Source: Streptomyces ureilyticus
Lineage (GTDB): Bacteria > Actinomycetota > Actinomycetes > Streptomycetales > Streptomycetaceae
NCBI RefSeq assembly: GCF_011045025.1
Contig: NZ_JAAKZX010000084.1
Location: 1-39,038, forward strand
Reading direction: 5' to 3'
Length of the DNA: 39,038 nucleotides
Within the stretch, counting starts at the first letter, position 1. Every line of letters begins with the position of its first letter. The translations under genes were made by a program, and so were the position numbers. Shown here in pieces: positions 1-6,293 of the stretch. The notes beneath the pieces were generated by a model. It did no database searches, had not been told where the DNA came from, and saw only the letters and a list, made by a program, of their open reading frames with translations.

Positions 1-21
1 GGCTTCCGGGGGCGGGGGCAT
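1..21 (-). CDS. gvpK: gvpK, 5' end only (gas vesicle protein)
   Basis: An ATG on the minus strand (positions 21-19) opens a frame reading M-P-P-P-P-E-A that leaves the window at its left edge. It begins 7 bp after the stop of gvpS, with GTGAGG about 6 bases upstream as a weak ribosome-binding site. In Streptomyces gas-vesicle clusters gvpK normally follows gvpS. The identity is therefore inferred from position only; seven codons cannot show the GvpK fold. Confidence 0.45.
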
Positions 22-28
22 GGCGGCC

Positions 29-223
29 TCACTGCGGCTGGGTGGCTGCGTCGACAGCGGCGGCGGCGACCGGAGCGATGACGGCGCGCAGATCGATCCG
101 TACGAGGTCGACGTCGGCGATGGACAGGACCAGGTCGCCCGTGATGACGACGCCGCCCTGGAGGAGGCGGTCGAGGAGGTCGATGAGGGCGACCGGACGG
201 TCGGCGACGGTAGCTGCTGTCAT
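29..223 (-). CDS. gvpS: Small GvpA/GvpJ-family gas vesicle protein (GvpS)
   Basis: This 64-residue protein belongs to the GvpA/J/M/S family, whose members build or nucleate the gas-vesicle shell. It contains the family signature of a short amphipathic helix followed by beta strands: L-I-D-L-L-D-R-L-L-x-G-G-V-V-I-T-G-D at residues 13-30, then V-L-S-I-A-D-V-D-L-V-R-I at 32-43. The ATG overlaps the gvpL stop as ATGA (220-223), so the two are translationally coupled. It is short because the protein stops soon after the second strand with an Ala-rich tail. Position between gvpL and gvpK is the standard place for gvpS in Streptomyces. GvpM is the alternative name for similar small paralogues. Confidence 0.8.
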   Translation of the reverse strand: MTAATVADRPVALIDLLDRLLQGGVVITGDLVLSIADVDLVRIDLRAVIAPVAAAAVDAATQPQ

Positions 224-1233
224 GAGACGGGTTCCGCGGGGAGCGAGAAGGAGTACGGGGCCCAGGGCCCGGTCACTTCCACATGGACGCCGGGGAGGCC
301 CTCGGCAGCGGCCAGGACGCGGGTGCGGAAGTCTCCGACGCGGTCTTCGGGGACGAGGTAGGCGTCATTGCTGACGTTGGGGCCGGGGGCCGCGCCGGCG
401 AGTTCGCCGCTCTGCGGACGGAAGGCCACGCGGTCCACGGCGAGGGTGCCGGCGAGTTCCCTGAGGCGGGCGGCCGTGTCGGTGGCCGCCTGCCAGGCAT
501 CCTCCGTAGAGCGCTTACGGCGGCGGCGTCCGGCCAGGTAGGCGCGGCCGACGCCCAGGCCCTTGGCCGGTTCGGGGTCGGGTGACTCGTTGTCGGGAGC
601 CGCGTAGATCTTGACGCCCAGTTCCACGTGGCCCGTGACGCGGTCCAGCAGGGGCAGGAAGTCGTCGCGGCGTGCCTCCAGGGTCTGCCGTACGCGGTCC
701 TCGTCGCGGTAGACGGTGACCAGGCGCAGCGGCAGTACGGCGATGCCGCGGCCGGTGAGCGTGGCGACCACGGCGTGGTGCGCGCGGGCCGTGGCCTCCA
801 GCCAGTCCAGGTCCTCCAGTCCGGCCCTGAGGGACGCTTCGTCGAAGTCCGCGGCGGGGACGGGGCCGACGACCGCGGCGAGCGCCGGGGGGCGGTCCGG
901 CGCGTCGTCCGGGGCGCCATCCGAAGTGTCATCCGGTACGTCGTCCCCGAACGCCAGCAGGCGGATCGGTTCACCTGCGACCCCGCGCAGGTCCGCGACC
1001 GCACGGGCGGCCTCCGGGGTGCGGCACAGCACGGCGTAGGCGTAGACGATGTCGGTCTTCGCGCCGGGGCCGACGTCGGTCTTGACGCCTGTAGTGACGC
1101 CTGACGTGAGGTCTGTCTCGACGTGGTCGTTGATCTCGGCGTCGACGCCGGCTCTGACGTCGGTCTTGATGCCGGTGCCGAAGTCGGGCTTCACATCGGT
1201 GCCGGTGGCGGTGGCGGTATCGGTGTGCGTCAT
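220..1233 (-). CDS. gvpL: GvpL/GvpF-family gas vesicle protein with repetitive N-terminal extension
   Basis: GvpL/F proteins are accessory, minor gas-vesicle components that interact with GvpA during assembly. The family core starts around residue 62 (I-V-Y-A-Y-A-V-L) and includes the typical central region with ARAHHAVV and the later VYRDEDRV, and ends with the characteristic G-P-W-A-P-Y-S-F (320s). At 337 residues it is longer than the 258-residue gvpF next door because residues 1-60 form a Thr/Asp/Gly/Val-rich extension with repeated G-x-K-T-D-V units. The ATG is coupled to the gvpJ stop (ATGA, 1230-1233), which supports the long start. A shorter form from an internal GTG near the core cannot be excluded. 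Confidence 0.88.
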   Translation of the reverse strand: MTHTDTATATGTDVKPDFGTGIKTDVRAGVDAEINDHVETDLTSGVTTGVKTDVGPGAKTDIVYAYAVLCRTPEAARAVADLRGVAGEPIRLLAFGDDVPDDTSDGAPDDAPDRPPALAAVVGPVPAADFDEASLRAGLEDLDWLEATARAHHAVVATLTGRGIAVLPLRLVTVYRDEDRVRQTLEARRDDFLPLLDRVTGHVELGVKIYAAPDNESPDPEPAKGLGVGRAYLAGRRRRKRSTEDAWQAATDTAARLRELAGTLAVDRVAFRPQSGELAGAAPGPNVSNDAYLVPEDRVGDFRTRVLAAAEGLPGVHVEVTGPWAPYSFSLPAEPVS

Positions 1234-1724
1234 GAGGCAGGGCTCCTGTCGGCGGACCGCAGCGCGGCGATCTCCGCGCGCAGGCGTTCGTTCTCCTCGG
1301 CGAGGGAGCGGACGGGATCCTCGGCCTCAGCAAGCGACCGCCCGTCCGGCCGCTCCGCCAGTGACCCGTCCCGCCGCTCCGCGAGCACCCCGTCCGGCCG
1401 CTCGGCGACGGGCCACTCCGCGGCACTGGAACTCGCCCGGGAAGCCCGGGAAGCCCGGGAGGAGAGGCTGGGGTCGTGTTCCCACCAGTCGATGCCCATC
1501 TCCTTCGCCTTGTCGACGGAGGCGACGACGAGCCGCAGCTTGATGGTGAGCAGCTCGATGTCGAGCAGGTTGATCCGGATGTCGCCCGCGATCACCACGC
1601 CCTTGTCGAGGACCCGTTCGAGGATGTCGGCGAGGTTGGCGCCCTGGCCGCCCGGCCCCTGGTCGTACGGGGACGGACGGCGGGACGGCGATCCGCCGAG
1701 CGTGCCTGCTACCGGTTGCGTCAT
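1230..1724 (-). CDS. gvpJ: GvpJ, GvpA-family protein with repeat-bearing C-terminal tail
   Basis: Residues 29-75 match the GvpA/J core: N-L-A-D-I-L-E-R-V-L-D-K-G-V-V-I-A-G-D followed by I-R-I-N-L-L-D-I-E-L-L-T-I-K-L-R-L-V-V-A-S-V-D. GvpJ proteins are minor shell proteins thought to nucleate or cap gas vesicles. The protein is 164 residues, longer than the core, because the C-terminal half carries three S-R-A units and then an eight-residue repeat based on A-E-R-P-D-G-S-L, ending in a short coiled coil (L-A-E-E-N-E-R-L-R-A-E-I-A-A-L, near residues 144-158). It overlaps gvpL by 4 bp and lies 85 bp downstream of gvpG, across a 30-bp tandem repeat. No strong ribosome-binding site is visible (GGGCAGCG only). 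Confidence 0.87.
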   Translation of the reverse strand: MTQPVAGTLGGSPSRRPSPYDQGPGGQGANLADILERVLDKGVVIAGDIRINLLDIELLTIKLRLVVASVDKAKEMGIDWWEHDPSLSSRASRASRASSSAAEWPVAERPDGVLAERRDGSLAERPDGRSLAEAEDPVRSLAEENERLRAEIAALRSADRSPAS

Positions 1725-1730
1725 GGTCGC

Positions 1731-1820
1731 TGCCCAATGCGTCGTGGCGTGACGCGTCGTTGCCCGATGCGTCGTGGCGTGCTGCGCCAGGGCGTGCTGC
1801 GTCGTGGCGTCATGGTCGGG
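1731..1820. repeat. Degenerate 30-bp tandem repeat, about three units
   Basis: The segment TGCGTCGTGGCGT occurs at 1738, 1768 and 1798, exactly 30 bp apart. Units 1731-1760, 1761-1790 and 1791-1820 align with decreasing identity. The array fills the gap between gvpG and gvpJ and runs over the gvpG stop codon (1810-1812). It would be transcribed within the gvp mRNA. There are no unique spacers, so it is not a CRISPR array. Confidence 0.85.
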
Positions 1821-2061
1821 AAGCTCGTCTCCATGCCGTGATCTCGTCGAGTCGGTCCAGCAGTTCGTCCTCGCGGCGGTCGTACTCGTCCTCGTCGATC
1901 CGCCCGTCCAGCAGGGCCCGCTCCAGTTCGGTGAGGGCCTGTTGGACGGGGGCCGGGTCGTAGTACTCCGCTTCGGCGGCGTCCCGTACCTGCTCGGCGA
2001 CCCAGATCGTGGTGCGCAGGGGCGCGAGTGGCAGCGTGAGGATGCCGGTCAGGAGGCCCAT
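1810..2061 (-). CDS. gvpG: Gas vesicle protein GvpG
   Basis: This 83-residue protein matches the GvpG family: M-G-L-L-T-G-I-L-T-L-P-L-A-P-L-R-T at the start, W-V-A-E-Q-V-R-D-A-A-E at 20-30, then a charged helical region with L-x-x-L-E-x-x-L-L-D-G-R-I-D-E-D-E-Y-D-R-R-E-D-E-L-L-D-R-L. GvpG is an accessory assembly protein with a mostly helical structure and normally lies immediately downstream of gvpF, as here (3-bp gap). The last codons lie in the third unit of the 30-bp tandem repeat, so the C-terminal residues are partly made of repeat DNA. Confidence 0.9.
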   Translation of the reverse strand: MGLLTGILTLPLAPLRTTIWVAEQVRDAAEAEYYDPAPVQQALTELERALLDGRIDEDEYDRREDELLDRLDEITAWRRASRP

Positions 2062-2064
2062 GGG

Positions 2065-2841
2065 TCAGGCCGCGAAACTGTACGGGGGCAAGGGGCCGCG
2101 CAGCCGGAAGTCGTAGCCCTCGCCGAAGTCGCGGGCCAGCCGCTGTCCCGCTTCGGTGAACTCGTGGGCGTGGGCGCGTGCGACGAGGAACGAGACGTTG
2201 AGGAAGTCGTCCTTCGCCGGGGCACCCTCGACGCTGGCGCGGGCCAGTCCGGCCAGCTGCTGGACGACCTGTCCGGCCAGCAGCCGCTGCCGGGCGTCGA
2301 CCTGTCTGGCCAGCAACTCGCCGAGGGCCACGCGATCCTCGTGGGTGCCGTTGCCGTCCCGGGTGAGCTCGTTGAGTCTGCGGGCCTCTTCGGACTCGCT
2401 CAGCACCTCGCGCAGCAGGTCGTCCTGGGCGCGTGCGGCCTTGAGGTTGAACTCGGTGGTGCCGTGCAGCTCGGCGAGTCTGCGCGTGTACTCCTCGCTC
2501 TTCTCCTCCAGGGCCCTCCCCACGCTCGCGCTGTCGGGGGCGAGCATCCCGAACCGCATGGGCAGGACCGCCCCGTCCGCCATCAGCCGCTCCTGCAGCT
2601 CCTGGTGGGCGGTGAGGTCACGGCGCTTGGGGCGCAGCTCGGAGGGCGCGGGGCTGACGACGGCGGCGAGCCCGCCGCGTACCACCGCGCTCAGGGAGCC
2701 GCCGATGCCGCCGACGGTCCGTAGGCCGTCGAGCCGCAGGGGGTGGTCGGAGCCGGTGATGGCGTAGACGTACAGGGGTGGGTCCGGAGCCGGCTCCGGG
2801 ACCGGGGATGCCGGTGACGGGTTCGTCGGGGCGTCACTCAC
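2065..2841 (-). CDS. gvpF: Gas vesicle protein GvpF (GvpL/GvpF family)
   Basis: A 258-residue GvpL/F-family protein. After a Pro-rich leader of about 22 residues it has the family start P-L-Y-V-Y-A-I-T-G, then R-D-L-T-A-H-Q-E-L-Q-E-R-L-M and V-L-P-M-R-F-G in the first domain, and G-P-L-P-P-Y-S-F at the C-terminus. GvpF contacts GvpA and is needed for vesicle formation in haloarchaea and bacteria; it is a structural accessory protein rather than an enzyme. It sits 43 bp after gvpA and 3 bp before gvpG, in the usual Streptomyces order gvpO-A-F-G. Confidence 0.9.
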   Translation of the reverse strand: MSDAPTNPSPASPVPEPAPDPPLYVYAITGSDHPLRLDGLRTVGGIGGSLSAVVRGGLAAVVSPAPSELRPKRRDLTAHQELQERLMADGAVLPMRFGMLAPDSASVGRALEEKSEEYTRRLAELHGTTEFNLKAARAQDDLLREVLSESEEARRLNELTRDGNGTHEDRVALGELLARQVDARQRLLAGQVVQQLAGLARASVEGAPAKDDFLNVSFLVARAHAHEFTEAGQRLARDFGEGYDFRLRGPLPPYSFAA

Positions 2842-2884
2842 CGCGCCTCCCCCTTCTCCTCCTGCTCCCTCTCCTCCTCCTTGC

Positions 2885-3280
2885 TCACCGCTTCTTCTCC
2901 TCGTCGTCGCCGCCGAAGAAGTCGCCGACCGCGTCGACGACGCCGTCGACGGCGCCGCTGATCGCGCCGTTCGTCGTGCCCTTGGCTCCGCTCTCGACCA
3001 TGTCGCCGACGATGTCGGTGAGCCGGGCGGGCGCCTTGCGGCCCGACTCCAGGTCGAGCCGGTTGCAGGCTTCGGCGAAGCGCAGATAGGTGTCCACGCT
3101 GGCGATGACGATGCGTATGTCGATCTTGATCAGCTCGATGCCGACGATCGAGACACGGACGAACACGTCGATGACGAGTCCGCGGTCCAGGATGAGTTCG
3201 AGAATGTCGTAGAGCCCGGCGGTCCCCGAACCGCTGGAACTGGAGGCGGCAACAGGTTGCGTTCCGCTTGCTGTGGTCAT
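2885..3280 (-). CDS. gvpA: Major gas vesicle structural protein GvpA
   Basis: The core (about residues 20-75) is nearly textbook GvpA: G-L-Y-D-I-L-E-L-I-L-D-R-G-L-V-I-D-V-F-V-R-V-S, then I-E-L-I-K-I-D-I-R-I-V-I-A-S-V-D-T-Y-L-R-F-A-E-A-C-N-R-L-D-L. GvpA forms the ribbed protein shell. With 131 residues it has the extended acidic/basic C-terminal tail seen in Streptomyces GvpA, ending G-D-D-E-E-K-K-R. I chose the ATG at 3280; a GTG at 3289 preceded by GAAGGG is an equally possible start. The longer frame back to 3334 is unlikely because the added residues are not GvpA-like. It lies 158 bp downstream of gvpO, enough for its own promoter. Confidence 0.9.
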   Translation of the reverse strand: MTTASGTQPVAASSSSGSGTAGLYDILELILDRGLVIDVFVRVSIVGIELIKIDIRIVIASVDTYLRFAEACNRLDLESGRKAPARLTDIVGDMVESGAKGTTNGAISGAVDGVVDAVGDFFGGDDEEKKR

Positions 3281-3431
3281 GACGGTCACGGGTTCGGGTT
3301 CCCTTCGCTGTGCTCCGCACGGGGCCGTTTCCACAGGTACGTACGGGAGGCACAGCGGCCGTGTTCACGGGCGGGACCGAAAACCACTGTCGAAAGCGGA
3401 AGTTGGTGCAGGAGTTGGAGCAGCAGCCGAT

Positions 3432-3450
3432 CGGGAGCTCAACGCTCCCG
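3432..3450 (-). terminator. Hairpin overlapping the gvpO stop codon
   Basis: CGGGAGC (3432-3438) and GCTCCCG (3444-3450) form a perfect 7-bp GC-rich stem with a 5-base loop that contains the gvpO stop codon. No U-tract follows, as is common in Streptomyces. It could reduce read-through from gvpO into gvpA or protect the upstream message. Confidence 0.5.
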
Positions 3451-3813
3451 GTCGAGTTGGCCGCGGGCGTAGCGGCGCACCCGTTCGTAGCCGAGGAGCT
3501 GGCCCCGCAGGTCGAGCGTGACGCGGTAGGTGGCCATGACGGTCATGGTGTCGGGGACCCGCACCAGCTCCACGACCTCCACATCGGCCGTCCAGCCGTC
3601 CTGTGTCGGCCGGAGCGCGGAAACGGAATCCGGGCTGGTGCCGAGCAGTTCGGCGAGCTGAACCGCCGCGCCGCGCATGGCCTGAGCGGCCGTCACACGG
3701 CCGGTGCTCCCGGCCGTGTCGTTCGTGGAGCCCGCCGGCGCGGCGTTGTTCGCGGCGCGCTTCGTCCTGGGGGCCTTCGGTGCGTCGGGGTCGTCCGACT
3801 CGGTGCTTGTCAT
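3439..3813 (-). CDS. gvpO: Gas vesicle protein GvpO
   Basis: The C-terminal 80 residues match GvpO: A-A-V-Q-L-A-E-L-L-G-T-S-P-D-S-V-S, D-G-W-x-A-D-V-E-V-V-E-L-x-R-V-P-D-T-M-T-V-M-A-T-Y-R-V-T-L-D-L-R-G-Q-L-L-G-Y-E-R-V-x-R-Y-A-R-G. The first 45 residues are a low-complexity, charged and Ala-rich leader. GvpO is an accessory protein required for gas-vesicle formation and is the first gene of Streptomyces gvp operons. The ATG at 3813 is preceded closely by TAGGGG; an upstream in-frame start at 3888 would add 25 residues with no family similarity and is rejected. Confidence 0.88.
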   Translation of the reverse strand: MTSTESDDPDAPKAPRTKRAANNAAPAGSTNDTAGSTGRVTAAQAMRGAAVQLAELLGTSPDSVSALRPTQDGWTADVEVVELVRVPDTMTVMATYRVTLDLRGQLLGYERVRRYARGQLDRER

Positions 3814-3915
3814 GCCCCTACCGTGCCAAGTCCCCGGCCCGTGTGGGGAGAGAATCCGCCGAAGATCCTGTGTGAGTCGGCCGACCACGAGGAGCCGGTT
3901 TCACCGGCCGGCCCC

Positions 3916-3957
3916 GTTTCAGCCGCCCTGCCGCCCTGCCGCCCAGCCGCCCTGAAA
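3916..3957. repeat. Four 8-bp tandem repeats flanked by an inverted repeat, upstream of gvpO
   Basis: CCGCCCTG is repeated in tandem at 3923, 3931, 3939 (one change) and 3947. The array is bracketed by TTTCAG (3917-3922) and CTGAAA (3952-3957), which are reverse complements. It lies between the divergent-ended gvpO start (3813) and the merR stop (4011), i.e. in the likely gvp promoter region, so it may be a regulatory element. Function is unknown. Confidence 0.6.
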
Positions 3958-4010
3958 GCGTGGGGCATCGTCTGCTGGAGCTCCTGGACCATGCGCCCGT
4001 ACACGTCGAG

Positions 4011-4742
4011 TCACGCGTCCAGTTGTGCGCGAATCAGCGTGTCGAGTCGCTGCCATGCCGGGGACGACGCGTTGACCGTGCCCTGAATGAGGGCGGGGAT
4101 CTCGGAGGCCGCATCCAGCCCGGGCGGTTCGTCGCGTCCGTAGCGTTTCCGGGTCGCCTCGGCGATCCGGCGGGCGAGGTCGTCGACGTGGGGATCGTCG
4201 GGGTCGAGGTCGTGTGCATGGTCGTAGTCGAGGAAGAGCTGCCGTAGCTCCGGGTCGGCCAGGGTCTCGGCCTGGTCGTGAAACAGGGGGATCGCGTGGT
4301 CCGGGTGAGTGGCGAACACGAGGATCCACAGGTCGCGTTGCAGGTCCACCCAACGAGGGGTGAATCCCCAGCTGGCCAGGTGCTCCAGATGGGCACCGAC
4401 CTCGGTGGGCAGCGGCGCCAGACGCCCGGTGGCGAGCCGGCGCAGGCGCCCCTGCGTTGCCCGCAGGTCACGGATGCGGTCGGTGAGCTCGTTCTCAAAT
4501 TCGCGCAGCGCCTGCTGGAACTCCTCGTCGGTCGCTGATCTCAGGTCCCGGATACGGGCCAGGGGGACGCCGGCTTCGGCGAGTGTCCGGATCTTGATCA
4601 GGTCGATGGCGTCATTCGCGCCGTACCGCCGGTAGCCGGACGCATCGCGGTTGGGCTCGGGGAGCAGCCCTTTGTCGTGATAGACGCGGATGGTTTTGAT
4701 CGACACTCCGACGTACCTGGCCAGCCGCCCGATGGTGATCAC
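4011..4742 (-). CDS. MerR-family transcriptional regulator
   Basis: The N-terminus is a MerR winged helix: V-I-T-I-G-R-L-A-R-Y-V-G-V-S-I-K-T-I-R-V-Y-H-D-K-G-L-L-P-E-P-N with G-Y-R-R-Y at about 36-40 and the following I-K-I-R-T-L-A-E-A-G-V-P-L. A linking helix and a C-terminal effector domain with no cysteine metal-site follow, so it is probably not a metal sensor. The GTG at 4742 places translation at the start of the HTH; extension upstream to 5081 would lie antisense to the neighbouring gene. It is divergent from the 4797-5084 gene across a 54-bp gap that contains a MerR-type operator. 243 residues is a normal length for the family. The ligand is unknown. Confidence 0.88.
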   Translation of the reverse strand: MITIGRLARYVGVSIKTIRVYHDKGLLPEPNRDASGYRRYGANDAIDLIKIRTLAEAGVPLARIRDLRSATDEEFQQALREFENELTDRIRDLRATQGRLRRLATGRLAPLPTEVGAHLEHLASWGFTPRWVDLQRDLWILVFATHPDHAIPLFHDQAETLADPELRQLFLDYDHAHDLDPDDPHVDDLARRIAEATRKRYGRDEPPGLDAASEIPALIQGTVNASSPAWQRLDTLIRAQLDA

Positions 4743-4758
4743 CTGGCCATCGTCCCAC

Positions 4759-4790
4759 TTGACCCTTCCCCAGGGGCAGGGTTGCAGCAT
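4759..4790 (+). promoter_or_regulatory. MerR-type promoter with dyad in a long spacer
   Basis: TTGACC (4759-4764) serves as -35. The spacer holds the dyad ACCCT-T-CCCC-A-GGGG-C-AGGGT (4762-4782, one mismatched pair), centred on 4772. CAGCAT (4785-4790) is the best -10, giving a 20-bp spacer. A long spacer with a dyad inside it is the hallmark of MerR-activated promoters. The predicted start is at or next to the ATG at 4797, making a leaderless transcript. Confidence 0.72.
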
Positions 4791-4796
4791 GGCGTC

Positions 4797-5084
4797 ATGG
4801 CGAACATGAATATCGACCGGGAGACCCTGCGCGAGCTGGCCGATGAGGGCAACGAGACCGCTTTGGACCGGCTGGCCGACCTCGCCGACACAGCCGGCGA
4901 CCTCGGGGAGCTGAGCGAGCTGCTGGACGAGGGATCCATGCACGCCGGGTTCCTGCTCACTCGACGCGCGGCTGCGATCGGCGACCTGCGGGAGCTGCAA
5001 CGGATCTCCGACGCCGGGTACGACGAGGCCGGGAAGGTGCTGGACCGGCTGCTGAAGGCGCCGGCCGACGAGCATCGACATTGA
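4797..5084 (+). CDS. Small helical protein, probable MerR target
   Basis: A 95-residue acidic, all-helical protein without a recognised catalytic motif. It has repeated L-x-x-L-A-D and G-D-L-x-E-L segments: L-R-E-L-A-D-E-G-N-E-T-A-L-D-R-L-A-D-L-A-D, G-D-L-G-E-L-S-E-L-L-D-E-G, G-D-L-R-E-L-Q-R-I-S-D-A-G-Y-D-E-A. These look like two or three degenerate ankyrin- or TPR-like helical repeats, which suggests protein binding, but I cannot name a family. There is no ribosome-binding site before the ATG at 4797, which lies 6 bp after the candidate -10, so the mRNA is probably leaderless. Another ATG occurs at 4806. It is divergent from the MerR gene, which is the likely regulator. Confidence 0.75.
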   Translation: MANMNIDRETLRELADEGNETALDRLADLADTAGDLGELSELLDEGSMHAGFLLTRRAAAIGDLRELQRISDAGYDEAGKVLDRLLKAPADEHRH

Positions 5085-5202
5085 GGACAGCGCAAACGTT
5101 GCCTGATGTGGCGCTGCCGACCCCCGACCAGGGGCCTTGTCATTGGCTCATAGGGAGGGGCGGCTCGCGGAAAGGCCGGGCGTCCTGACCTACGATCGCC
5201 CG

Positions 5203-5952
5203 ATGACCATCCGTTGGACGTATGCCTTCGTCGACCGTCCCGCCGAAGCCTTCGGCCGGGCCTGCGACTTCTGGACGGCGGTCACCAGGACACGCCTGTC
5301 CCCGCCCCGGGGCGAGCGGGGCGAGTTCGTGACCCTGCTGCCGGAGGACGGCGCCGACGCCTGCGTGAAGGCACAGGGCGTCGAGTCGGGTGACGGGGGT
5401 GCACATCTGGACCTGTGCCCCGAGGACGTTCCCGCACTGGTGGAGTCGGCGCTGCGGCTGGGGGCGGAGATGATCTCCGACTATCCGGGCTGGGCCGTAC
5501 TGCGCTCCCCCGGCGGCCAGTTGTTCTGCGTGGTGCCCTGGCACGGCGAGTCAGTACGGCCGCCGGTGACCGAGGGCCCCGACGGCTCGACAAGCCGACT
5601 CGACCAGGTGTGCATCGACCTGGCCCCATCGGCGTACGACCGTGACGTGGTGTTCTGGCCCGCGCTCACCGGCTGGGCCGCGCACCCGGGCTCGCGCCCG
5701 GAGTTCCACATCGTCCAGTCCCCCGCCGGCCTCCCCGTACGCATCCTCCTCCAGCGCCTCGACGAGGACCGCCCCACCGCCGCCCACCTCGACCTGTCCT
5801 GCTCGGACATCGAGGCAACCCGCACCTGGCACGAGAAGCTGGGCGCCACGTTCGTGAGCCGCGGTGCCCGGTGGACGGTGATGCGCGACCCGGCAGGCGG
5901 CACGTACTGCCTGACGGGCCGGGATCCCGTGACCGGAGGCCTGCCCGCCTAG
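5203..5952 (+). CDS. Double VOC (glyoxalase-like) domain protein
   Basis: Two tandem vicinal-oxygen-chelate (Glyoxalase_6-type) domains are visible: residues 1-115 (start I-R-W-T-Y-A-F-V-D-R-P, A-H-L-D-L-C-P-E-D near 65-73, ending in R-S-P-G-G-Q-L-F-C-V-V-P) and about 127-245 (V-C-I-D-L-A-P-S, A-A-H-L-D-L-S-C-S-D-I-E-A, ending M-R-D-P-A-G-G-T-Y-C-L-T-G-R). Such proteins include resistance proteins and many of unknown substrate. The ATG at 5203 lacks a ribosome-binding site but is preceded by TACGAT (5191-5196) at the right distance to act as a -10 for a leaderless mRNA. It converges on the DUF952 gene with 1 bp between stops. Confidence 0.85.
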   Translation: MTIRWTYAFVDRPAEAFGRACDFWTAVTRTRLSPPRGERGEFVTLLPEDGADACVKAQGVESGDGGAHLDLCPEDVPALVESALRLGAEMISDYPGWAVLRSPGGQLFCVVPWHGESVRPPVTEGPDGSTSRLDQVCIDLAPSAYDRDVVFWPALTGWAAHPGSRPEFHIVQSPAGLPVRILLQRLDEDRPTAAHLDLSCSDIEATRTWHEKLGATFVSRGARWTVMRDPAGGTYCLTGRDPVTGGLPA

Positions 5953-5953
5953 C

Positions 5954-6292
5954 TCACGCGCGTTCCCAGGGCTCCACCGCGATCACCGCGTCCTCCGGTA
6001 TCGGCCCGTAGATGTGCGGGAACTCCTCCCCGCCCGGCTCCGGGGCCTCGTACTTCACCGGCACGCCGAGCCGCTCGGGGTCGAGGACCAGAACCACGAG
6101 GTCGTCGGGGCCTGAGTACGAGCCGTACAAGAAGGCGGCGACGCGCGGAAGCTGGGCGCGGGTCGAGCAGTGGATGAAGCCCTCCTCCTGGAGGGTGCGA
6201 CCGCGCGTCGACATCTCGTAGGTGCCGGTCGCGCGGGCCGCGTCCCAGAGGGAGCGTTCGGTGATGTGCAGAAGTTCGGGCATGAGCGACAC
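5954..6292 (-). CDS. DUF952 family protein
   Basis: The 112-residue protein shows the DUF952 pattern: L-L-H-I-T-E-R-S-L-W-D-A-A-R-A-T-G-T-Y near the start, E-E-G-F-I-H-C-S at about 36-43, L-V-V-L-V-L-D-P-E-R-L, and F-P-H-I-Y-G-P-I at 90-97. DUF952 is structurally related to ADP-ribosyltransferase-like folds, but the biochemical role is unknown. The start is either the GTG at 6292 (AGGA 11 bp upstream) or the ATG at 6283 (three codons shorter). It begins 1 bp after the stop of the ECF sigma factor, so it is probably the third gene of that operon. Confidence 0.85.
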   Translation of the reverse strand: MSLMPELLHITERSLWDAARATGTYEMSTRGRTLQEEGFIHCSTRAQLPRVAAFLYGSYSGPDDLVVLVLDPERLGVPVKYEAPEPGGEEFPHIYGPIPEDAVIAVEPWERA

Positions 6293-6293
6293 G

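Noticed and set aside
1731..1820. 30-bp repeats as a CRISPR array
   Set aside because: The units are directly adjacent with no spacers, and no cas genes are nearby.
4743..5081. Long upstream extension of the MerR gene
   Set aside because: It would be antisense to the well-supported 4797-5084 gene, and the residues do not resemble a MerR N-terminus.
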